The notes beneath the pieces were generated by a model. It was not told the DNA's origin. It did not search any database and saw only the letters and a program-made list of their open reading frames with translations. Shown piece by piece: positions 5,421 to 11,006 of a stretch of 11,006 nt of DNA. Location: positions 1 through 11,006 of the forward strand of contig CAMBGL010000030.1 of the NCBI GenBank assembly GCA_945866155.1. Direction: 5' to 3'. The position numbers were made by a program, and so were the translations under genes. Positions within the stretch are counted from its first letter, which is position 1, and the number at the start of each line of letters is the position of its first letter. The DNA comes from Bifidobacterium breve. GTDB taxonomy: Bacteria > Actinomycetota > Actinomycetes > Nanopelagicales > Nanopelagicaceae.

Positions 5421-6691
5421 GTGACTCGTGAACCGCCTTCTTCAACTTTTTCAAATTGGCGCGATGCCACTAGATCTCTAATTCTTTGGAATCCATCCCA
5501 TACCTCAACATATGAAGTAGGTAGGGGAGAGATTGCTAGACGTATTGAATTCGGAGTTCTGTAATCAGGAATGACATTTGCGAATTGACGAAGTGCAATA
5601 CATATTCGCGCCGCATCGGGATGACCAAGAGTGATGTGACCACCACGTTCTTTCGCATTTCGTGATGTTAGAAGCGTGATTCCTAGATCTGCAAGCCATG
5701 CGTCGTATAAATCAATCATCATCTGAGTGCCTATTGCCGCTTTAGAAGCGATTGCATCGATACCTGCCTCTTCAATTATTTTGAAGGCGCTCTTTACACA
5801 ACGAAGTCCCATAAGTGAGGGGCTTGCAATTTGGTAACCACGGATACCTTCGGCGCGCTCGAAGACTGGCCCCATTCCAAATTGATCACCTTGTGAGAAC
5901 CAACCTTGGATTGGAACTTGTAATTCTTTTTGGATTCTTTTGTTCACGTATAACCATGCTGGTGATCCAGGACCTGAGTTTCCATATTTGTATGTACAGC
6001 CAACAGCGAGGTCTGCGCCATTTGAATCGAGATTCATTTCTATAGCTCCAACGGCATGACTTGCATCCCATAAGAGAAGCGCGCCATATTTTCTCGTGAG
6101 ATCCGTTAATGACTTGATATCGTTTCGAGCACCAGATCTATATTGAATAACTTCTAGCGTAACCAGAGCTACATCGTCACTGAGATATTTTTCTAAAATT
6201 TCGGGTGTGATACGTTCGCAATCTGCTGAACCAGCGCTTTCATTATCAATAATTACTAGATTTAATCCAAGTTGTTTTGCAATTCCTTCAAGAATATATC
6301 GATCCGTTGGAAAATTAGCTGCATCTGTAATTATCGTTTTACGACCAGGACGAGCATTAATGGCAGCAAGTGCTAATTGATAGAAATTTACAGACGTTGT
6401 ATCGCAGGCAAGCATCTGTCCTGGACCAGCACCCAATGCCGAACGTCCAATGAGATCTCCTATTGGTTGTGCCTCATCTACCCAGTGGCTCCATCCTGTT
6501 ACTACTTCGCGGCCCCACTCCTGCGTCATATATTCATTGACAGCAATAACAGTTGAATGCGGCAAGCGACCTAGCGAATTTCCATCGAGGTAACACATAT
6601 CGGGGTCAGTAATTACAAATCGCGAACGAAAATGAGCTAATGGGTCATTTCGATCGAGTTCAAGTGCGTATTCGCGGTCAGTGATAGCCAT
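5417..6691 (-). CDS. kynU: Kynureninase
   Basis: This 424-residue protein matches kynureninase, the PLP enzyme of aminotransferase fold type I that hydrolyses kynurenine to anthranilate and alanine. Key blocks are YLDGNSLGRLP (34-44), GWSHWVD (66-72), the DTTSVN cofactor loop (97-102), FPTDRY (127-132), LLWDASHAVG (206-215) with PLP-pyridine ligand Asp209, and GCTYKYGNSGPGSP (231-244) with the Schiff-base Lys235. Arg383 in NSIRLAISPL (381-390) fits the substrate-carboxylate position. Two conserved stretches vary: YKYLN(G/A)G is YKYGNSG, and the usual RFGFAPLY-like strand is RLAISPLP. kynU is the first gene of the kynU-kynA operon. Its ATG lies 6 bases beyond a TACCTT -10 without a Shine-Dalgarno. 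The products anthranilate and alanine could feed tryptophan salvage or carbon and nitrogen use. Confidence 0.95.
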   Translation of the reverse strand: MAITDREYALELDRNDPLAHFRSRFVITDPDMCYLDGNSLGRLPHSTVIAVNEYMTQEWGREVVTGWSHWVDEAQPIGDLIGRSALGAGPGQMLACDTTSVNFYQLALAAINARPGRKTIITDAANFPTDRYILEGIAKQLGLNLVIIDNESAGSADCERITPEILEKYLSDDVALVTLEVIQYRSGARNDIKSLTDLTRKYGALLLWDASHAVGAIEMNLDSNGADLAVGCTYKYGNSGPGSPAWLYVNKRIQKELQVPIQGWFSQGDQFGMGPVFERAEGIRGYQIASPSLMGLRCVKSAFKIIEEAGIDAIASKAAIGTQMMIDLYDAWLADLGITLLTSRNAKERGGHITLGHPDAARICIALRQFANVIPDYRTPNSIRLAISPLPTSYVEVWDGFQRIRDLVASRQFEKVEEGGSRVT

Positions 6692-6697
6692 GCTTCA

Positions 6698-6726
6698 AAG
6701 GTACGCTCTCCTACCGTGGCGCGCAA
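6698..6726 (-). promoter_or_regulatory. kynU-kynA promoter, leaderless, overlapping the ABC-F promoter
   Basis: On minus, TTGCGC (6726 to 6721) is followed after 17 bases by TACCTT (6703 to 6698), with the kynU ATG 6 bases further on at 6691. The -35 lies in the first codons of the divergent ABC-F gene. Bases 6702-6703 are shared with the plus -10. Confidence 0.55.
6702..6707 (+). promoter_or_regulatory. Candidate -10 (TACGCT) for the ABC-F gene, leaderless
   Basis: TACGCT ends 8 bases before the GTG at 6716. No Shine-Dalgarno is present at a useful distance, and no clear -35 is seen in the kynU 5' end (6678-6685). The hexamer overlaps the minus-strand kynU -10 by two bases, so the two promoters should not be opened by polymerase at the same moment. 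Confidence 0.5.
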
Positions 6727-8488
6727 CGTTGTAAACATTGAAGAGGTCTCCAAGGCCTTTGATATCAAAGCGCTATTAAATAGCGTCTCAATTGGAATAT
6801 CTGAAGGCGAACGAATCGGCATTGTTGGTCGAAATGGTTGTGGCAAAAGTACACTCATGAAAGTTATCGCAGGGATTGAATCACCCGATAGCGGACGTGT
6901 TACCAGATCAAACTCCGCGCACATTGGAATACTTTCGCAAATCGATTATGCAGATCCAGAAAGCACTGTTCGCGATGTTGTTCTTGGGGATACAGCAACT
7001 CATGAATGGGCAAGTGATGCAGGAATTCGCGAAGTCTTTACTGGACTCTTCGGTGGGTTTGATGATCACTTATTTGAAAGAAAATTTGAATCATTATCAG
7101 GAGGAGAGAAAAGACGGGTAGGCCTTGCAAAGTTACTTATTGCAAACCTTGACCTAATTCTGCTCGATGAACCGACGAACCACTTAGATGTTGAAGGCGT
7201 TGCTTGGCTCGCAGAGCATCTGAATAATCGCAAAAACTTAGCTGTTGCAGTTGTAACTCACGATCGTTGGTTTCTAGATGCAGTCACAGATAGAACCTGG
7301 GAAGTAGTCGGAGGTAAAATTGAAGAATATGACGGTGGTTATTCGGCCTATGTTTTAGCGAAGGCAGAAAGATCACGCCAAGCATCTGTACTTGATGGTC
7401 GTCGTAACGCACTAATTCGAAAAGAATTGGCATGGTTGCGTCGCGGCGCACCTGCACGTACAACAAAACCAAAATTTCGTGTAGACGCCGCTAATGAACT
7501 TATCTCTGCCGAACCAGCTCCACGCGATAAAACTGAACTTCTAAAATTTGCTCGTAACCGTCTAGGAAATACTGTTTATGAAGCGCACCATATGCAAGTA
7601 AAAATCGGCGATAAAGAACTTATTGATAACCTAACTTGGAATGTTGGTCCAGGTGATCGAATAGGAATTGTTGGCGTCAATGGCGCTGGCAAAACAACAT
7701 TGATGCGTACGCTAGCCGGTGAGCTAAAACCAAGTGGTGGCAAATTAGTTACAGGAATAACAGTTGCATCTGCATTTCTTACTCAGCACCTTACTGAACT
7801 CGATCCAACATGGCGCGTACTTGAAGCTGTTGAAAAAGTTGCAAACCATATTGAGCTAGGTAAAGGAAAATCACTTTCTGCCTCACAGTTATGTGAGAGA
7901 TTAGGTTTTGATCGTGATTCTCAATGGACTCCTGTCGGTGACTTATCTGGAGGAGAGAGACGTCGCCTACAACTCACCCGTTTATTGATGGATAGCCCGA
8001 ACGTGTTATTACTTGATGAACCTACAAATGATTTTGATATTGAAACTCTCAACGAACTTGAAGACTTACTCGATAGTTATACGGGAACACTTCTCGTGAT
8101 TTCCCACGATAGATTCTTTTTAGAAAGAGTATGTGATCGCTTTGTTGGCTTACTTGGAGATAAGGAAGTTCGAGACCTTCCTCGCGGTGTTGATGAGTAT
8201 TTGGAGCAACGCGAAGCATCTATTAATGCTGCAATCGCATCCAATACTCCGAAAAAGAGTCAATCAAATGCTGCTGAACAGCGCCAGATAAAGAAAGATA
8301 TCGTTAGGTTAGAGCGACAGATTGAAAAACTAAAGGAGCTCATTGCCACATTGGAGAAAGAGCAACAAGAGGCTGGGTCAGATTCTGGCCACCTGTTAGA
8401 AGTTACAGAGAAATTATCAAAAGCCCATAAGGAGTTCAACACCCGCGAAGAAGAGTGGTTAGAAGCTACGCTCAAAGTCGAGCCTTAG
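6716..8488 (+). CDS. ABC-F family ATPase, Uup-like, with C-terminal coiled coil
   Basis: This 590-residue protein has two ABC domains in one chain and no membrane segment, typical of ABC-F ribosome-associated ATPases. Domain 1 has Walker A GRNGCGKS (38-45), signature LSGGE (127-131) and Walker B LILLDEPTN (147-155). Domain 2 has GVNGAGKT (320-327), LSGGE (410-414) and LLLDEPTN (431-438). The interdomain linker carries ELAWLRRGAPARTTKPK (237-253), the hallmark of the Uup branch, and a charged coiled coil (about 518-588) fits the C-terminal domain of Uup. Family members act in the ribosome E site to help translation or ribosome assembly; nothing here singles out an antibiotic-resistance member. 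The GTG start is kept because ARNVVNIEEVSK aligns with normal family N-termini and a -10 ends 8 bases upstream. It heads a run with the YqhA-like and transporter genes. Confidence 0.92.
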   Translation: MARNVVNIEEVSKAFDIKALLNSVSIGISEGERIGIVGRNGCGKSTLMKVIAGIESPDSGRVTRSNSAHIGILSQIDYADPESTVRDVVLGDTATHEWASDAGIREVFTGLFGGFDDHLFERKFESLSGGEKRRVGLAKLLIANLDLILLDEPTNHLDVEGVAWLAEHLNNRKNLAVAVVTHDRWFLDAVTDRTWEVVGGKIEEYDGGYSAYVLAKAERSRQASVLDGRRNALIRKELAWLRRGAPARTTKPKFRVDAANELISAEPAPRDKTELLKFARNRLGNTVYEAHHMQVKIGDKELIDNLTWNVGPGDRIGIVGVNGAGKTTLMRTLAGELKPSGGKLVTGITVASAFLTQHLTELDPTWRVLEAVEKVANHIELGKGKSLSASQLCERLGFDRDSQWTPVGDLSGGERRRLQLTRLLMDSPNVLLLDEPTNDFDIETLNELEDLLDSYTGTLLVISHDRFFLERVCDRFVGLLGDKEVRDLPRGVDEYLEQREASINAAIASNTPKKSQSNAAEQRQIKKDIVRLERQIEKLKELIATLEKEQQEAGSDSGHLLEVTEKLSKAHKEFNTREEEWLEATLKVEP

Positions 8489-8502
8489 GATAAAGTTTGC
8501 AC

Positions 8503-9033
8503 ATGAGCAAAATTTCACACTTCATCGAAGTTATCCTCTTCCGTTCCCGATTTCTTTTAGCGCCCCTCTATCTTGGTCTCGTCGGTGCCTTGGTGCTGCT
8601 TGGCTACCGATTTATTATCGAATTTATACATTTAGCAGAAAAAATCGGTGACGCAACACCTCAATCTTTCACTCTGGATCTACTTGCACTCCTTGATCTA
8701 ACACTTCTCGCCAACTTGATTCTTATGGTGATTTTTGCGGGATACGAGAACTTTGTATCTCGAATCGATGTTGCGACAGAATCTAAAGATCGACCACACT
8801 GGATGGGTACTATCGATTTCAGCGGTTTGAAAATTAAACTTATTGGTTCACTCGTTGCTATTTCTGTTATCGAACTCCTCAAAGATTTCATTGAACTCTC
8901 TGGCCAAGATCAGGTAGGAGGAGGCACTAAATGGAGAATTGTTATCCACCTAACCTTTGTTGCCTCAGGTGTTCTCTTTGCACTCATGGACTGGATTGCA
9001 GATAAGAGAGAGTTTCACGGTACGCACGCTTAA
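8503..9033 (+). CDS. YqhA/UPF0114-family inner-membrane protein
   Basis: From the ATG at 8503 the product has 176 residues. It follows the YqhA pattern closely: a short amphipathic start, RSRFLLAPLYLGLVGALVLL (14-33) as first membrane segment, LDLTLLANLILMVIFAG (64-80) as second, the conserved GYENFVSRID loop (80-89), a third segment around 111-131, and IHLTFVASGVLFALMD (148-163) as fourth. The function of the family is unknown. The start lies 14 bases after the ABC-F stop, so it is very likely co-transcribed. An in-frame TTG at 8497 would add two residues and sits 6 bases from AGGA (8487-8490), while the ATG has a possible TAAAGT -10 ending 6 bases upstream. I prefer the ATG but the call is close. 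The stop overlaps the next ATG by one base. Confidence 0.85.
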   Translation: MSKISHFIEVILFRSRFLLAPLYLGLVGALVLLGYRFIIEFIHLAEKIGDATPQSFTLDLLALLDLTLLANLILMVIFAGYENFVSRIDVATESKDRPHWMGTIDFSGLKIKLIGSLVAISVIELLKDFIELSGQDQVGGGTKWRIVIHLTFVASGVLFALMDWIADKREFHGTHA

Positions 9034-9977
9034 TGCGCCTTGATTTTTTAGCGGCGCTATCGGGGATACTAATTGCGCTTCAAGCACGCGCAAATGGTGA
9101 ACTTTCGTATCAACTCGGAAATGGGTTAGAGGCAGCATTAGTTTCCTTTGGTTCAGGACTAGTCATCATTATTTTTATCTCTCTTTTTAATCCTTCGATT
9201 AAGGAGGGAATTCGTAATTTACGAGTAGCAGTACAAGAGAAAAAAATCGCTCGCTGGAAACTTTTTGCAGGCATGCTTGGCGGAACTTGGGTTGCCGTTC
9301 AAACTCATATCGTTCCATTGATTGGTGTTGCAATATTTTCAGTAGCATCAATTGCAGGACAAGCAACCGCTTCACTCATTGTGGATCGTATTGGTCTTAC
9401 TGGTGGTGGAAAGAAATTACTTTCAAAGCGTCGGGTTGCCGCCGCGCTCATTACTGTTTTAGCTGTTCTGCTCTCCGTACTTGACCGACTTGACGCAAGT
9501 AACCTCTCAAAATTTGCGGTATTTCTTGGAGTAATTACTGGTGCTCTTGGTGGAATTCAGAGGGCAATGAACGGGGAGATCAATGAATATTCCCAGCAGA
9601 GCTTTACCACTTCTTTGCTCAATTTTATTATGGGAACGACATTCTTAGTAGTACTACTCATTGTCATGATTCTTGCCAAAAGGATTGAACTTGTTCCGTT
9701 ACCAAGTGGGCCATGGTGGATATATACCGGTGGAGTAATTGGAGTTATCTATATTGCTTTCTCTTCAACAATTGTTCAACATCTTGGAGTACTAAATTTC
9801 ACTCTCTTTAGTGTTGGCGGTCAACTAGTTGGTTCACTTGCAATCGATTTTTTATATCCAACAGATGGTGTTCAAATCAGTGCGTATCTCATTAGTGGAA
9901 TCGTTATGACATACCTTGGCGTTATCGTCGGTGGCGCAAGTAGTTCCAGAGTGCGGAAACCAGCGACGCCCCAATAA
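9033..9977 (+). CDS. DMT-superfamily transporter, tandem YdcZ/DUF606
   Basis: The 314-residue, strongly hydrophobic protein has about ten predicted membrane segments and two homologous halves. Half 1 starts GILIALQARANGEL (11-24), and half 2 repeats this as GALGGIQRAMNGEI (170-183); the shared core is QxxxNGE. Each half then has a further aligned block, VPLIGVAIFSVASIAGQATASL (94-115) and LGVLNFTLFSVGGQLVGSL (251-269). Single-domain YdcZ proteins are about half this size, so this is the fused form. The family is placed in the drug/metabolite transporter superfamily; the substrate is unknown. Translation is probably coupled to the YqhA-like gene by the TAATG junction, since no Shine-Dalgarno is close. 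The last 56 bases are also coding on minus for the DedA protein. Confidence 0.85.
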   Translation: MRLDFLAALSGILIALQARANGELSYQLGNGLEAALVSFGSGLVIIIFISLFNPSIKEGIRNLRVAVQEKKIARWKLFAGMLGGTWVAVQTHIVPLIGVAIFSVASIAGQATASLIVDRIGLTGGGKKLLSKRRVAAALITVLAVLLSVLDRLDASNLSKFAVFLGVITGALGGIQRAMNGEINEYSQQSFTTSLLNFIMGTTFLVVLLIVMILAKRIELVPLPSGPWWIYTGGVIGVIYIAFSSTIVQHLGVLNFTLFSVGGQLVGSLAIDFLYPTDGVQISAYLISGIVMTYLGVIVGGASSSRVRKPATPQ

Positions 9978-10527
9978 AGAATGCTGCAATCGCGTAAGAC
10001 CACGTCTTTACCCAAGGCAGTGCGGCTGCGTAATATCCTGCCAATGTAATTCCAACGCCCCATAAGAGTGCACCAAGTACATTTGCACTAAGAAATTTGT
10101 AGTAATTCATATATGAGGCACCAGCAATTGGTGGAACAAATGTACGAAGCCATGGGAAGAAGCGTGCTGCAACAACTGCCCACCATCCCGTGTGTTCATA
10201 AAAACGTTCCGAGCGTTCAATCATTTTCTTTATTCGAGGTGAAGAATGACGCTCTAGATAGGGCCGGCCAACTAATCGACCTAGAACAAAACCAACCTGA
10301 TCGCCCATAAATGCGGCAATAAATATGATTGTTACCAGGATGATGATGTTTGCTTCACTATGAGCCGCGGCCACTAACCCCGCACTGAAGAGAATTGAAT
10401 CACCGGGTAAGAAGAAACCTAGCAAAATGCCTGTTTCAACAAAAACGATTACGCCAACAATGAGATAGAGAATTATTGGAGCAAGTGTTGAAAATTGCTC
10501 ATCAAAGGAAGCAGCTAGCTCGATCAT
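9922..10527 (-). CDS. DedA-family membrane protein (SNARE-associated/VTT domain)
   Basis: This 201-residue protein carries the full DedA signature: FVETG (29-33), FFLPGDS (38-44), GDQVGFVLGR (75-84) and ARFFPWLRTFVPPIAGAS (121-138), with hydrophobic segments at about 17-40, 58-78, 150-168 and 175-195. DedA proteins move lipids across the cytoplasmic membrane; some recycle undecaprenyl phosphate and others flip phosphatidylethanolamine, and they support membrane potential and drug tolerance. The exact lipid is not evident. The ATG overlaps the malic-enzyme TGA as ATGA, so the gene is coupled to it. Its last 18 residues and stop lie opposite the end of the plus-strand transporter gene. The C-terminal LWNYLRHRR is a normal basic cytoplasmic tail for the family. 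Confidence 0.92.
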   Translation of the reverse strand: MIELAASFDEQFSTLAPIILYLIVGVIVFVETGILLGFFLPGDSILFSAGLVAAAHSEANIIILVTIIFIAAFMGDQVGFVLGRLVGRPYLERHSSPRIKKMIERSERFYEHTGWWAVVAARFFPWLRTFVPPIAGASYMNYYKFLSANVLGALLWGVGITLAGYYAAALPWVKTWSYAIAAFFIGASLVSALWNYLRHRR

Positions 10528-11006
10528 ACGGACTTCTTTACGGCTGCCGCAACGGCGGTAACAACGTGTGGATCAAAAACACTGGGAACAATAAATGAGG
10601 CATTGAGTTGTTCCGGGGAAACGCAATCAGCTATTGCATGTGCAGCAGCGATGAGAAGCTCATCAGTAATTTTGCTCGCATTTGCATCAAGCAAGCCTCG
10701 AAAAATTCCAGGAAATGCTAAAACATTATTTATCTGATTTGGTTGATCGCTTCGACCCGTTGCTACAACTGCGGCATACTTACGAGCAATAACTGGATCG
10801 ATCTCAGGATCTGGATTAGCAAGTGCAAAAACTATTGAACCCTTTGACATAGAGGCCACATCGGATTCGGAAATAACGTTCGGTGCGCTGACACCAATAA
10901 AGATATCTGCCCCATTCATCGCTTCAGAGATATTGCCTGAAAAATTATTTGGATTGCAATTATCTATAAACCATGTGCGCATGGGATCATCACTCTTGGT
11001 ATCTCT
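10524..11006 (-). CDS. Malic enzyme, C-terminal part (N-terminus beyond right edge)
   Basis: The minus frame is open from the right edge for 160 residues to the TGA at 10526-10524. It shows the NAD(P)-binding domain of malic enzyme: ADIFIGVSAPN, IVFALANPDPEI and the diagnostic run ATGRSDQPNQINNVLAFPG followed by FRGLLDA, then FIVPSVFDPHV near the C-terminus. The enzyme decarboxylates malate to pyruvate with reduction of NAD(P)+. A Met codon at 10982 is internal, since the frame and the homology continue upstream of it. No extra C-terminal domain follows, so it is the short malic enzyme, not the MaeB type fused to a phosphotransacetylase-like domain. It is the upstream partner of the DedA gene, sharing ATGA. 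Cofactor preference cannot be read from this part. Confidence 0.93.
   Translation of the reverse strand, partial: RDTKSDDPMRTWFIDNCNPNNFSGNISEAMNGADIFIGVSAPNVISESDVASMSKGSIVFALANPDPEIDPVIARKYAAVVATGRSDQPNQINNVLAFPGIFRGLLDANASKITDELLIAAAHAIADCVSPEQLNASFIVPSVFDPHVVTAVAAAVKKSV

Noticed and set aside
8497..8502. TTG start for the YqhA-like gene
   Set aside because: It adds only two residues. AGGA at 8487 fits it, but the ATG at 8503 is preferred. This remains a close call.
10980..10982. ATG at 10982 as the start of the last minus-strand gene
   Set aside because: The frame stays open to the window edge, and the protein begins mid-domain of malic enzyme, so this Met is internal.
1..11006. Mobile elements, CRISPR arrays, tRNA or rRNA genes, defence systems
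   Set aside because: I saw no transposase or integrase motifs, no regularly spaced repeats, no cloverleaf-like sequence and no toxin-antitoxin or restriction genes.

Overview
The window looks like a piece of a compact, AT-leaning actinobacterial chromosome. The protein families and motif wording are actinobacterial: an ABC-F protein with the ELAWLRRGAPART linker, a malic enzyme, a MurG-like GT-B transferase and a DeoR regulator. Codon use leans to A/T, and genes are packed with overlaps, 1-24 base gaps and one larger gap of 119 bases. This pattern resembles streamlined freshwater Actinobacteria (acI/Nanopelagicales type). The taxon is inferred from style, not from a marker gene.

Layout from left to right: (1) A sugar-phosphate module. 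A SIS-domain (AgaS/NagB-II/GlmS-like) isomerase or deaminase on the minus strand is cut by the left edge. It diverges from a DeoR-family repressor, which is followed after one base by a class II (tagatose/fructose-bisphosphate type) aldolase. The 119-base divergent region holds a strong promoter for the SIS gene and two perfect inverted repeats that are likely operators. (2) A GT-B glycosyltransferase with an uncharacterised C-terminal extension, then a nitroreductase-family flavoprotein, both on plus. (3) A two-gene tryptophan-degradation operon on minus, kynU (kynureninase) then kynA (tryptophan 2,3-dioxygenase), joined by an ATGA overlap and converging on the nitroreductase with overlapping stop codons. 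(4) Divergent from kynU, a plus-strand run of an ABC-F (Uup-like) ATPase, a YqhA/UPF0114 membrane protein and a tandem YdcZ/DUF606 transporter. (5) A minus-strand pair, malic enzyme (N-terminus beyond the right edge) and a DedA membrane protein joined by an ATGA overlap. The DedA gene overlaps the transporter gene tail to tail by 56 bases.

The SIS protein, regulator and aldolase together suggest catabolism of an amino sugar such as galactosamine through a ketose bisphosphate. KynA and KynU would give anthranilate and alanine from tryptophan if a formamidase is supplied elsewhere. The most distinctive signal is in start sites. Five genes that open or could open a transcript lack a Shine-Dalgarno and have a TANNNT -10 hexamer ending 6-8 bases before the start codon, as expected for leaderless mRNAs. 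One pair (kynU and the ABC-F gene) uses -10 hexamers that overlap on opposite strands in a 24-base gap. I saw no mobile element, CRISPR array, tRNA, rRNA or defence island, and no convincing rho-independent terminator. I did not find a clearly new multi-gene system. No gene-free stretch exceeds 300 bases.
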